Origin: Paulinella micropora
Lineage: Eukaryota > Cercozoa > Imbricatea > Euglyphida > Paulinellidae
NCBI GenBank assembly: GCA_019918135.1
Contig: WBZZ01002094.1
Coordinates: 1 to 64,000, forward strand
Reading direction: 5' to 3'
Length of the DNA stretch: 64,000 nucleotides
Shown here: positions 40,485-51,339 of the stretch, piece after piece
How the letters are laid out: each line of letters starts with the position of its first letter
Numbering within the stretch: the stretch's first letter is position 1
Made by a program: the position numbers and the translations under genes
Notes under the pieces: model-generated
Told to the model about the DNA's origin: nothing
Seen by the model: the letters and a program-made list of their open reading frames with translations, nothing else
Database searches by the model: none

Positions 40485-41571
40485 TCATGCAGTCACAAAA
40501 ACGTCGGCTTGCAGCAGGAACCCCAACTCCAGCTCACGCAAAGAACCATAATTCTTAGGCGTCTCCCCACGTTGTTCTCTCTCTGCATCAGTCCTTAATC
40601 GCATTCTATGTGTGTGACCCTGACGTCGCTGCAATGGCATGTCCTGTGCTGGACCACTACTTTGCTGCCGGATATTAAAAAATGCATCTAGCCTTTGGAT
40701 GGATAATTCATATACATCGTCCGGCGGTCGATAGAGCTTTACAATTTCCCACACAGCTTCGGGTCCGCCACTGCCAACAAATCTTTTCCGCTCAGCAAGG
40801 GCGCCCGTAGTATTTGCTGCAATAATGCGCGCTCCCTCGGGGGAACACAAGCGAAAGGTGTGGAGCCAAGGCCAGACGACGCGTCCAAACCTGAAATTAA
40901 AGTTGGTGTTTGGATAACTACAAGCCCCCAGAAGAATGACTTCCAAGTCAGCCACTTCATCGCGGCGCACGATACATCTTCTAACTCTGCGTAGGCAGGC
41001 TCACCGAAACCCGGAAGAGCTTGCTCCAAAGTATACCTCGCCGTCAATCGTTTAGTTCGAGTGTAGCTAGCAAATTCCGGCTCGGTTCGATTAAGCAGCT
41101 TGCTGCTTTCTCTCCCAACACTCGGGCTTCATCTAGGAGCCTACGTCTTTTTCTGTCGAGCCGGAACTGTACACCTCGGCAATCGACAAGCACTAGGCCG
41201 TCGATTTCTTCGCCGAGCTTGAAGCAGCTCCGAGCCTTGCATTCTTCAAGCTCAAGCTTCAGATCGCGTATTTCCAAGCGCGCGACACACCCACGGACCA
41301 GCTTAAATAGTTGCTTAAGTTTGACCAAGTCCCTCTCGCCTTGGCAGCGCACTTGTAAGCCGAATTTTCCATGTTGGGGTTGACGCAAAATCTCTTGTAG
41401 GGTTTCGTTGCTAGGATGCAGCGTCGCGGCGGCGTCCAGCACAATTCCCTGCCGGTTGTGCTTTACTTGGTACCTTAGAGCCTCTAGCCAAAATCGTGCC
41501 GGCTCCCCGCCGGCTACTGCTTTGTTGCAGTGGGGGCAGGTGCTCTTACCTGTGGACATGTATGGCTCCAT
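40485..41571 (-). CDS. paralogue of the LRR-like gene, with one frame change
   Basis: The first frame (41,571-41,044) starts MEPYMSTGKSTCPHCNKAVA and continues ARFWLEALRYQVKHNRQGIV, HGKFGLQVRCQGERDL and IDGLVLVDCRGVQFRLDRK. It aligns by eye with the plus-strand gene at 25.5 kb (WLSALRYQ, GKFDLRLRLS, GRLVLADCQEATLVLEG), so the two are paralogues. The N-terminal C-x2-C (CPHC) pair is extra here. A second frame (40,970-40,485) continues with LEVILLGACSYPNTNFNF and VWPWLHTFRLCSPEGARII, resembling irregular leucine-rich segments. The frame change near 41.0 kb may be an intron or a lesion. The family is not named; a protein-binding role is inferred from the LRR-like pattern. Confidence 0.5.
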
Positions 41572-41718
41572 TTCCGTTTGTCTCGAACCAGATTTTATTG
41601 GTTTGCAACATATGTAAAGAAAAAGCGCTTATCAACCAGCGCCTGAAGGAACAAGGGGGGGGGGGGCGGATAGATTCCTGCGACATAATTATTATACCCC
41701 CCCCCCCCGTCCCCCGCG

Positions 41719-41763
<45 letters not shown>

Positions 41764-42546
41764 CCCTACCTGAGCGGGGGGGGGGGGGGGAGAGAGAGAG
41801 AGAAAAGGCATGAACAAAAGTGTAGTGAAATTGCGCGTGCCATGTATGCAGCTCTAGTGCTGGCACGGCCGACGGGCGCTGACGCGGACCTGCCCGCGGT
41901 GAAGATCAACGGAGTGCCACCCCCTGACAAAGACATCTGCCCCGGACAGAACACACCTCGCCGTTTGGAACGGAGAGTTCTGGGAGATGTATAAGACAAC
42001 GCTGGTATGGCGACCCCAACTGTGATCCTCTTTTGTTCCTCATCGAGCCATCAGCCATGCCCCCAGCCGGGCGACGTGGTTGCCACAACCCTCTATAGTA
42101 AGCATTGCCTGAAGCTTGGGGCTGTACGGGGCGGCTGTTATGTCGCTGCCCACATCACACAATACGCACCAGCCATAGCAAGCAGCCCGAAGACCGACGA
42201 GTTATCGCGCTGCTTTGGTTGTGTGCGTCCTCGCTAGTTCCGCTGTGCCTTGCCCCGCAAATGAGGCTAGCGCGCGTCAGGGACCGGGAGTGGGGCTGCG
42301 CCGGCCTGCTGCTGTGCTCCGTGATGCTCTTGTTCGTGCTGTTGTCAATGCCAAGGGCGCTGTGGTGGTTTGTCGGTTGCACCACTGCCCTGCACGCCCT
42401 TGTCGGCTTGACGGCCGAGACTCTGTCCGGGAGGCCTGGCGGTTCTCGTCTCTGCTACAGGCGCCGGCCGTGCCACGCCCAGCTCGAGCAAGAATTTAAA
42501 TGCCAGATGGCATTATTAGACAACAAGAGAGACTACGGAGGGCTTC
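41572..42546. other. spacer with CT/G runs and weak coding traces
   Basis: C-, CT- and G-runs occur at 41,655-41,815. On the plus strand THLAVWNGEFWEMYKTTLVW (about 41,950-42,010) and, in another frame, CDPLLFLIEPSAMPPAG look like fragments of a decayed gene. From 42,261 a GC-rich frame MRLARVRDREWGCAGLLLCS contains one hydrophobic helix before running into the telomere-like repeats. No family is recognised. Confidence 0.3.
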
Positions 42547-42647
42547 TAACCCTAACCCTAACCCTAACCCTAACCCTAACCCTAACCCTAACCCTAACCC
42601 TAACCCAAACCCTAACCCTAACCCTAACCCTAACCCTAACCCTAACC
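42547..42647. repeat. interstitial telomere-type array, (CCCTAA)n
   Basis: About 17 tandem CCCTAA units are nearly perfect (one CCCAAA and one CCGTAA variant at the end). The array directly abuts an LTR-element-related repeat at 42,653 on its right. It is oriented C-rich on the plus strand. Confidence 0.95.
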
Positions 42648-42652
42648 GTAAC

Positions 42653-43138
42653 TCCACTGGAGACGTAGGATAGCTCACTTGCTCATGTGTAACATGCTAT
42701 TAATAATGATGTTGCTGTGGTTAATGCCGCAAGTTAACGATGTCACTGTTTAAGGTTTTGCTGTTTAAGTTGTGACCATATCAGGTTTATTAAATAACTT
42801 GTTTGGCTGTTGTCTGGCTTTATGACCTTTACTGTGTTCAAGTGGGCTCATATCGGCCGCTATTCCTAAAGAGGGGGAGCGATGGACAATTTATCAATAT
42901 AGTATTTAGTCATATCGGCCTCTACATGTTTTTACATAGTTATTACCATATTTTTTCTGGTACTGGTGGCGAATTGCCTTTTATGTTCATATACTACCAA
43001 TTTGGTGAGGTTGGTTTCCTTTTTGGTTCTTTTGAATCTCAGTGTGACTCAGTAAAATGGTGATAGACCACTGGGATCCCGGAGCCTCCGGTTAACAGGC
43101 TAGTTTCCCTACGGCCCGGACCTTCAAATTGTCCAACG
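42653..43138 (+). mobile_element. 3' end of an older LTR element related to the gag-only element
   Basis: The interior remnant 42,653-42,879 ends in a polypurine tract (AAAGAGGGGGAG) followed by a 259-bp LTR at 42,880-43,138. That LTR starts CGATGGACAATTT and ends AAATTGTCCAACG, an inverted pair. The tract and the GTCATATCGGCC and TTCTGGTACTGGTGGC words match the gag-only element at 43.6-46.7 kb, so this is a diverged relative. Its 5' part is absent here, so it is an old, broken fragment. The first ~150 bases recur at 46,817-46,883 plus 58,414-58,502. Confidence 0.65.
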
Positions 43139-43558
43139 TTTTGCTCCTTTGGGACCGGACAGTTGTTGCTCTTCTCTTTATTCTCTCCTTCTCTCTCTGA
43201 CTTGCTGGCATAGGGCAAGGACCCTTGGATCTTTGTATTACTCAGTTCATTCCTTTCCTTTACATATTGGATAAGGAGATAGGGGGAGATACCTGTTTGT
43301 GTGTGTTCATATTTACATATATATGTCTTTGCTTTGGGCACTTTGTGATTATGATTGTATTATCGTCGTAGTTGTTGATGTGAACATGTGTGAGTTATTT
43401 CTATGTTTGGTGGAGGAGACATGCTCACATTTGAGAAAGATTGTTTGTTTGCTCATCGTCATTTGTTTGATTGGTTGTGCTCGTGACACTGGGTGAACAT
43501 ACATTACGTATATATATTGTATTGACGTTGACATATACATATATGTATCTTCATATTG
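43139..43558. other. spacer between LTR elements
   Basis: No gene is seen. AT-rich with CATATA short repeats near 43,500-43,550, the insertion site of the gag-only element. Confidence 0.4.
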
Positions 43559-43563
43559 CGTGG

Positions 43564-43859
43564 CTTGGGAAGTGAGAGAGTAATTAGTCATAGCGGCCCT
43601 TAATATTAATTCTAATTACTAGTCATATTGTGACATTTCTGGTACTGGTGGCTACCTTTTTAGGTATTACCTATATCAGTCATATCATTACCACTGAGTA
43701 CGAACGTTACTGTTTGTTTTGATTTTCTGTGGCGGGATCGTATCTGTTGATTGAATCCATCCATTGAATAAGTAAATATTTGAACTAGTATACTGGGGGA
43801 CTTACTGGGGGACGCCCTAGTTAGATCCTGAGCCACCACAACCGGTCCGGATTCCTTAG
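43564..43859 (+). repeat. 5' LTR of the gag-only element
   Basis: 296 bp starting CTTGGGAAGTGAGAG and ending CCGGATTCCTTAG. It is 97-98% identical to the 3' LTR apart from short indels. Confidence 0.85.
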
Positions 43860-43876
43860 GGTTATGAGCCTTGTGC
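43860..43876 (+). other. primer-binding site, half initiator tRNA-Met type
   Basis: GGTTATGAGCCTTGTGC is complementary, with G-U pairs allowed, to the anticodon stem-loop half of a eukaryotic initiator tRNA-Met (loop reading GCTCATAACC). Priming by a half tRNA is known from copia and Ty5. Confidence 0.6.
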
Positions 43877-44047
43877 ATGAATACCCGGAAGCACAAACCA
43901 CAAAGAAAAGCCAGCTGGATTCAAGACCCTTCAGGCCAGAAGGGCAACCGCGGGATAGGTAGTGCCACACCTTAAGTGGCACAGAACAGGGAAGCATATT
44001 GCTCACCTGTGGGGGAGTGCACAACAACGAATATTTACGCCATCTAG

Positions 44048-46132
44048 GTGCCATCTGGGCGATCTGGGGCTAGGGAAAAAGGATTGACTGGAAAAGGGAA
44101 AAGGGAGGGATCGAGGATAACGTTGGTGGTCACTGCGGCACTGAGGACTCTCTACAAAGGGAAAAGGGGAGGCGACTGGGACACTGCAACTGCTTTGGAT
44201 ATGTCGTTTCCGCTGGAAGAGGAAAGGTACCAACTTACAACTGTGCAACGGAGGGGAAACGTAGGTCAAGGGGAAAGCCATGAGGAGGCTTATGATGGGG
44301 GAAAACAATTCAAAGAGTGGAGGAGAGCTGTGTTATTGAGACTGGGGGAGAAAGGTTTGGAGGGAGCACTCAAACCTGTTGACGAACACTATCTCATGGT
44401 GCATGAAGACAATGTGACAGCATTGCAGTCTAAAGGGAAGGAGGTGCCTAAGTATATGTGGCTTTGGGAGGAATGGTATGGGGATAGGGAAAAAGAAAAC
44501 GAGAATGAAGAAGAGGAGAGTGTGAGGGAGGTAAGTCAGACGAGAAAAGATAGGGAGGAAACGGAAGTGAGATCACCTTTAACCATGAAGCAAAGCACAC
44601 CAAGCGTTGCTGATAAGAGGGCAAGCACGAGGTTGAAAGAGGCTGTGGAAAGACTGAGGAAGGTAAGTGAGGTGAGGGAGAGTATGATAGCTTCACCTTT
44701 AGCACAAGAATCAGCTGAGACTGAAGAAGAAAAGGCAGACCAAGAGAGAGCTATCACAAAGAAAGAAAAGTTAGAGAGGGAGGAGAACAATAAGATGGTT
44801 CATAGATACGAAAGGAGTGTGAAGGTAGAGGTGACGAAACAAAGAAAGAGAGCGTTCCTGTTCGTGTATGGGAGATTGAAGGGTAAAGCGAGGAGAAGTG
44901 TGAGTGACTTGGTGAGGGATGATTCTCCTGACTTTGGGCAAAATGTGAATGAGATATGGGATAGATTGGTGCAGAGGTTTGGAGAGGTGAGTGCAGAGGA
45001 TGTGCAGGATAGGGTGACTGCGCTGCATAAATGGAAGATGAGGGAGAATGAGGAATATGCACCTCAGTTTGATGAGTTGGCGAGCTTAGTGGAGGAGTTA
45101 GAGATGAAGGGGCATGGAACCACTGACATCACATACGAGACAATCATAGCGAGAGCTTTGAAAGACCCTTGTTATGCTTCTGAAAGCGTGAGGACAGATT
45201 GGAGTACCTGGTTGAGTACCCTTTCAGTAAGTAAGAAGCAACACAAGTGGACTTTTGAACACTGGTGGGGGGAGGTTCAAGAGAAAGCACTAGACATAGA
45301 TGGGACCAAGGAAAGGGAGAGGAGGGAAGGGAAGGGAGAAGGAAGGAAGAAAGAAGGAAGAGAACGGTCATATGCTGCAAAGACAAGCACTGAGAAGGTG
45401 TGCGTGTTCTTTCAGGGGGCGAAAGGGTGCTTGAAAGGGAAGGCATGCAACTTAAGCACATAGAGGGAGTCATGCATGGGAATGTTTTGTCTTTGAGAAG
45501 ACAGGGGGGTGCAAGTATGGGGATAAGTGTAAGTTCAAGCACACAGAAGAAGAAGGGAAGAGAAGAAAGAAGAAAGTGAGACGAAGACTTGCTTTAACTG
45601 TCGAGAGAAAGGGCATGTTGCTGCTGAGTGTACGAAAGAGTGTGCGAAGTGCGGGGGAGATCACCCTATGACCAATCGTAAAGTGATAGAAGGAGAGGGG
45701 TGGAAGAAATCGAAAGAAAGAGGGAAGAAAGATGAAAGCTCTAGTGACTCGGAGGGAGAAGAAAAAGGAGTGAAGAAGAAGGAGAAAAAGAAGAAGAAGG
45801 ACATAAGTAAGGCGATGAGCTTGCTGAACAAGAGGAAGTATGGGCTGAGTGCCCGGAAGAAGATGCCAGGAGTAGACAGTGAGAGTGAGAGTGAGGAGGA
45901 GAGGCCAGGGAAGGCCTACATGCTAAAAGGCGTTGGCATGGCGGTGAAGAAAGAGTTGGAGGAGGAGTTCGCCAAAGGCGGCACAGCGTTCTGCGAGCAG
46001 CTGCTGGACCCGTCCGACTCTGATGAGGATGAGATGGAGCAAGAGGAAGTAGAGAAAGTGCGTAAAGGAAAAGGTCCAGGTTTTGGAGGTCCTGATGGTA
46101 GAAAAGGAGGAGATGTCCGACGGCGAGGTTGA
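44048..46132 (+). pseudogene. gag region of the gag-only element
   Basis: This is a long charged coding region. Its main ORF 44,048-45,463 is rich in Glu, Lys and Arg, with a helical capsid-like core around NEIWDRLVQRFGEVSAEDVQ and MRENEEYAPQFDELASLVEE, a layout resembling retrotransposon Gag (retrotrans_gag type). Cys-rich nucleocapsid motifs are encoded near 45.4-45.65 kb, including a CCHC knuckle of the form CFNCREKGHVAAEC. A further acidic/basic ORF lies at 45,668-46,132. Gag would form the particle that packages the element RNA. No enzyme domain follows. Fossil; not read as an intact protein. Confidence 0.6.
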
Positions 46133-46440
46133 AGGCGCAGATCGCGCGGAAGCGGATCGGGAACGTTATTCTATGGCTCCGGGAGGGCCTGGCCGCACAT
46201 TTTTACGCGCGGGAATCGGGTAATGAGCAAGGACTTGGAGACGGAGTTCTATGGGACAGTTCGGCCTACATTCGGTATCAAGTCCGGGGAGATCAAGAAG
46301 TTGGCGGGACCGTCTTGACTTAGTCGCGGCGGGATGCAGGGATGCAAGCCGGATGTGGCGGATCGTCATCTTCTGTTTTGAGACAATAGTCACGTTTTTA
46401 ATGTTGTTCATGGCGGGCCTTCATTCCTAATTAGGGGGAG

Positions 46441-46733
46441 CTTGGGAAGTGAGAGAGTAATTAGTCATAGCGGCCCTTAATATTAATTCTAATTACTAGT
46501 CATATTGTGACATTTCTGGTACTGGTGGCTACCTTTTTAGGTATTACCTATATCAGTCATATCAATTTACCACTGAGTGCGAACGTTACTGTTTGTTTTG
46601 ATTTTCTGTGTCGTATCTGTTGATTGAATCCATCCATTAAATAACTAAATATTTGAACTGGTATACTGGGGAACTTACTGGGGGACGCCCTAGTTAGATC
46701 ATGAGCCGCCACAACCGGTCCGGATTCCTTAAG
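46441..46733 (+). repeat. 3' LTR of the gag-only element
   Basis: 293 bp from CTTGGGAAG to TTCCTTAAG, preceded by the polypurine tract and followed by the CGTGG duplication. Confidence 0.85.
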
Positions 46734-46816
46734 CGTGGTGGTCAGTATTCGTGCGAATGGTGTGAATTACATAGTAAGGGGATAGGATTAATTACAGTGT
46801 TGCTATATTACCAAAT

Positions 46817-46883
46817 TCCACTGGAGACGTAGGATAGCTCACTTGCTCATGTGTAACATACTATTAATAATGATGTTGATGTG
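46817..46883 (+). repeat. older-element repeat, part 1 (interrupted)
   Basis: Matches 42,653-42,720 (TCCACTGGAGACGTAGGATA and onward). The match stops where the Ty3-like element starts and resumes after it at 58,414, showing insertion of that element into this repeat. Confidence 0.75.
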
Positions 46884-47120
46884 TGTAGGCATCACCCCCC
46901 GGGTAGCCGGCAAAAAGTACCCTTTTCCTGGTGACAGGTGCACCAGCCTGTTTTTCAGTATTATTTGTCCGGATTGGACCTGATGCCATTTTATTCCTGA
47001 TCTGTTGTTTTCCTTTTTCGGCTTCACTGAGCCAATACAACGAGACATCATTCTCATTCTTGAGGACTGTGTTTGGTTGTATTACCGACTTTTTATTGAG
47101 CTATCGTTGGGGGAATTACA
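46884..47120 (+). repeat. 5' LTR of the Ty3-like element
   Basis: 237 bp beginning TGTAGGCATCACCCCCCGG and ending GGGGGAATTACA. Related LTRs are at 58,171 and 58,503. Confidence 0.85.
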
Positions 47121-47907
47121 TTTGGAGTCCATATCACTAGGGTGATTTCTTTCTGCATTGCCACATGGGCACCCAGAACAAATTTCACTGACCTGTCTCA
47201 CAAGGGGACGTCAGACGAAAACAAATACTCCAACACAGAACCCTCATAGCTCTTTTACAAAACAAATAATTTGATTGGCCTCAAGTAGGTGTCTCGTACC
47301 CTCTAGCCCAATCCATATCTGTGTGCTCACAAGGAGACATCAAATACAAACTCTCTGTCGTTCTTGCTGTTCTCACACAGAGACCCAAGAAGAAGGAGGT
47401 GGACAGAAGAGTGAAGAATCACACACAAAACACAAACAAGCATAGGGACAGGAGCACAACACTCTACCCTTCTAGTTTGTGCATTTATTTGCATTATCTC
47501 ACACATACGTCAGAGTATTTTTGCAAATCTCTGATCGTTCTCAAAAGTAGGTCTGAGAACCTAGCCGACCGACTGTCGACTTCTCAAGGAGAGCTTCTCT
47601 AGCTTCTCTATTACTATCTGTGTGTAGGTCCTAGTGCCTCATACTAGATACAATATAGAAAAGAAGGGGGAGAAAGCAATTTGAGTAAGGAGGACAAGAA
47701 ATCGGAGAAAATCTCAAGGACTACTTTTCTCAAACAAAAACAAACGTACAAACATTGTCACATAGAGGAAAGAGGATCTCACTCTACCCTCTCTCTTAGT
47801 TTCTCTCTTCACTAGTCAGTCGACTGAAGGAGGAACAGAACTCAAACGAACGAAAACATAACATAGGAGCTGACACTGTCCTCCTGTTATTTACTAATAC
47901 GACACCA
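47121..47907 (+). other. leader of the Ty3-like element
   Basis: The primer site TTTGGAGTCCATATCACTAG is next to the LTR. The remaining ~750 bases have no ORF and share words with the leader of the related element at 58.75-59.5 kb (for example GACTGTCGACTTCTCAAGGA-like and CACACACAAAACACAAACAA-like stretches). Confidence 0.6.
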
Positions 47908-50640
47908 TGTCGGAGACCACCGAGGTGAGTGAATTGTTGGAATCACAAAAACAAGAAGAGCTAATGCAACAAGAAGGAGGAGGATTGACTGAAGGAGAGG
48001 AGGAGGATCGGATTATGGAGGAGGACAAGAAGAAGAAGCAGGAGGAGAAGGAGTAGGTGGAGGAACAGAGATCAATAGACGAAGAGTAACAATAGGAGTA
48101 GGAGGAGGAGTAGGAGGAGGGAGAGGGAATGAAGGAGGAGGAGGAGTAGAAGAGAGCTGGGAGGATGTAAGAGAATATGGAAGAGACGAAGATGAAGGAG
48201 GAGGAGGACTTGAACAAGAAGAGAGCAGTGGAGCGTATGGTAATCCCATACCACCTGCCCACACAGGAGGAGGAGGACGACAAATGATCGACTTGATTAA
48301 TATTGAAGGGGAAGAGATCACAGAGGAGGAACAACAGTGGGTACAAGCCCACTATGACCTCTCTAAAGAAGATTTTGATAACACGATGGGGGCGGAGAAG
48401 GACACTTATGTGTGGATCCCTCATGATTTAAGAGAGTGGTTGTTTTAAGGACAGAGTGATCCTTGGTAGGAATCCATCTCTTCCACGCCTCCTTGTACAG
48501 TAACGCACCCACCAACAGTCTGAGCTTGGTCAGTATCCTGTCGGTCTTATCTAACTCATCAACCACAGGATGAGTTTCTCCTGCTGCCTTAATGTTTTTC
48601 TCCATCTCATTCTTCCCCTCCTCCAAAGCCTTCATTTCCGTCGTAAAAAATTGGAATACGCAATTCAAGTTTTTCGAACCTAGAATGGTCTTCATTTTTG
48701 CTATATCGACTGCCTCCTGACCAGTCGCGAGGAGTCTGGCCCTTGCCCTTGGGTTTGCGTACTGGAGGTAGCCCTCACACCGTGGGCCGTACGAACGTTC
48801 CCAAATCAGAGCTTGGGTATACACCCCAAAGATAGCATCGAGTAGTTCAAGGTGGGTATGTGAATCCCCAAACTTGATATGCTGCACCTTCTTTCTCTCT
48901 TCTTGATTGGAGACCAGTTTGCCGAGGAGCTGCGCTGTGTTTGATAATGAGATATAGACATCCCTTCTACCACGACTCCTCTCTCTTCACCACCGGTCGC
49001 CAATAGAGCAGGTGTCGAACAATATGTGGAGAAATATAATTTTTTCTGATCTGCTTCTGAGTTGGCGGCCTTTATCACTCATGCTCAAAAGCTGGTCATA
49101 TCTGAGAAGGAGAAGGCGAAAGAGAATGAGGAGTTCGAGAAGAAGATGAGACTGGAAAGAATCAAAGCAACAGTGAGTAGTGCAAGGGCACCCTCTCCGG
49201 CATATTTTGCCCCACCAGCTCCTGCCCCAACAGCCCCTACACCCCCGGGCTCAACTACGGTGGTGGTCAGAAACACGGAGAAGAAGGACAGACAAAACAT
49301 CATAAACGCCTTCAAGGGGAAGAAAGGAGGAGTGGCAAGTCTCATGCTCTACGCCGAGACGAGCTCAGACAAAGACTCTGACGCTTCGCTCAAAGAGATC
49401 AATGCCTGCATGAAGGCTTTTCCTTGTGACGAAACTCAGGAATATGAGGCCCGTGTTACTGTTTTTGATCAATCTTTAGTCTCGGAAGGATTCGATCTAA
49501 CACAGTACAAGTTTTTGATAAAGAAGGAGGAGTTTAAGAGAAACAATGCAACAGGCCTAGACGCTCAGTGTGAACTGGCGGTGGCCACACTCATTTCGTA
49601 TTTTCAATCTCATGGATACCAGCATCTCTGCACTGGTACTCTAATAGGATTTGAAATCTTTGAGACAGTGGCGATGAGTTTGAGGAGTGCTGTTAGCTTG
49701 GCGGCGACCCTTACGGAGGTAGTTTCCTCCTATGGGTTATTCTATGGCCGCAAGCCGATCATTCTCTATTTTTTTTCGGCATTGCACTCAGTGCACCCGA
49801 GCAAACTTACTCAACTCATACAACAATGCCCGACGTTTAGTACAGTGAAGTCCAAGAACTTCCTCGAGACACACGTGTTCGAAGCTACGGTTCGAAACGT
49901 TGCTCCGGCAGCACTGTTCCAAGAAGTTATGAGTGCATGTTTTCACTTGGACACAGTCACGGAGGCACACATGGCACAGGCAGGCGGTGTACCTGTTGGC
50001 GCGCAAGCCACGTACACAAGCCGAGTTGCCGGTTGGAAGAGACAGAGAGAGCCAGACCTTAAGGTCTGCTGGAGGTGGTTCGCGGGCTTGCCGTGTAAGG
50101 CAGAGATGGAGCACAGAGAATGCTCTTTCAATCATGACAGGCAGAACCCAGTAGCAAGGGCTAACTTTCTAAGTAAGACGGAAGGCAATGAACTGGGCCT
50201 TTTCCGGCTGCTTCAGACTGCCTCTACGAACGAAGGCTGGTATGCCAATCAGTGTGATGACGGCGAGTTACGAGAGGCAATAATTGCCTACATGAAGAGG
50301 ATGGAGAAGAAGAAGGAGGAAAGGGAGAGACAAAAGAACAAAGAAGCCTCTCAAAGAGGACGAGGAGGAGGAGGAGGAGGAGGAGGAGGAGCAGGACGAG
50401 GAGCAGGAACATGGAGAGGAGCCTCGAGGTGGCAGGGAACCCCTTATACTAGAGGCAGAGGAGGTCGGGGATTTAATCCTCATGGAGGAAGAGCTTTTCG
50501 GGCTCCAGCCCCCCCCACCTAGAGGACTAGGAGGCTCATGGGCAAGCTCCAACCCAAACTTCGGTCGAGGTCAGGCTTATAACACTGCCTCGGACACCGA
50601 TCCGTCATCCTACCCGGACGCTACTCAAGGTAATCGATTC
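47908..50640 (+). pseudogene. gag region of the Ty3-like element
   Basis: The likely gag start is MSETTEVSELLESQKQEEL at 47,908. The best-preserved ORF is 49,062-50,522, with a helical region containing NTEKKDRQNIINAFKGKKGG and DETQEYEARVTVFDQSL that matches the gag of the related element at 59.5-61.0 kb. A CCCH-type zinc-binding motif follows (VCWRWFAGLPC ... CSFNHD), then a Gly/Arg-rich tail (RGRGGGGGGG, TRGRGGRGF) suited to RNA binding. Homology to the related gag is also visible in the 48.4-49.0 kb part. The region is broken and rearranged; no intact protein is implied. Confidence 0.65.
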
Positions 50641-51339
50641 GAGGTGGTGGAATGACAGGAGGGGGAAGGAGAGGGGAAGGAGAAAACTGCGAAGTTTAAC
50701 CCTAAAGTCACTGTGCAGACTGAGCCAACACTTCCTCTATGTGAGAGCAAAGATGTGGGTACACAGAGGCTGCAGCCCCAAGGTAGTCTACCCGTTCACA
50801 CATCACGATTACCAATGATAACTGATGCGAATAGGAAGGCGAAACTAGCGATGGAGGCGAGGAGGCCAATGGCAGGCGTATCGCCTCGGCCAAGCAAACA
50901 ATTACGAACAGACTCATTGTCAACGATCACGGCAGGCGGCGAGAAAAAAGACAATAAGTGCACTCAAGTGCCACAAGTCAATATCACTGACATAATAAAC
51001 GCACCGATACCGCTGAATAATAAAAACGTTAATGAGGGGAAACAAGAGGAGAAGAAGGAGGAGATGAAAGACTTGGAGACAAGACTCCAAAATTTGGAAC
51101 GCAAAGTTCTTGTTCTCGCAGCAAATATACACAGGCCCGATGCTTTGTGTTATACAGAACTTTATTGTGAAACTTTGAAAACTGTATTTAAAGTTGGTAA
51201 TGATACGATGGCGAATATTAATATTGTCGGCCGGAAGTTTTTTTATCGATACCGGGATTGGGTGGACGTAAATATGAAAGATTCGACGGGCACTTTGAAG
51301 GGAGTGAGTAGCCGGACGGTCATCACGGCATCATCACAC

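Larger units (their letters stand above)
43559..46738 (+). mobile_element. gag-only LTR retrotransposon (non-autonomous), with 5-bp target duplication
   Basis: LTRs are 43,564-43,859 (296 bp) and 46,441-46,733 (293 bp), differing at about 7 positions (~2.4%) plus small indels, so it is moderately young. The target duplication is CGTGG (43,559-43,563 and 46,734-46,738). LTR ends are CTTGGGAA...TTCCTTAAG rather than TG...CA. The primer site follows the 5' LTR directly (GGTTATGAGCCTTGTGC) and matches the anticodon-loop half of initiator tRNA-Met. The polypurine tract ATTAGGGGGAG precedes the 3' LTR. Only a gag region (44,048-46,132) is present, with no protease, reverse transcriptase or integrase, so it would depend on another element. 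The coding region looks broken, with perhaps one or two breaks. Confidence 0.8.

Noticed and set aside
44448-45062. Minus-strand Ser/Pro-rich frames opposite gag
   Set aside because: Shadows of the purine-rich gag region on the plus strand.
43564-46733. Assignment of the gag-only element to Ty1/copia on the basis of its half-tRNA primer
   Set aside because: Half-tRNA priming is known in copia and Ty5, but without pol the superfamily cannot be set.
47894-48424. Ser/Pro-rich minus-strand frame at the start of the Ty3-like gag
   Set aside because: Translation of the complement of a GAG/GGA-rich coding stretch.
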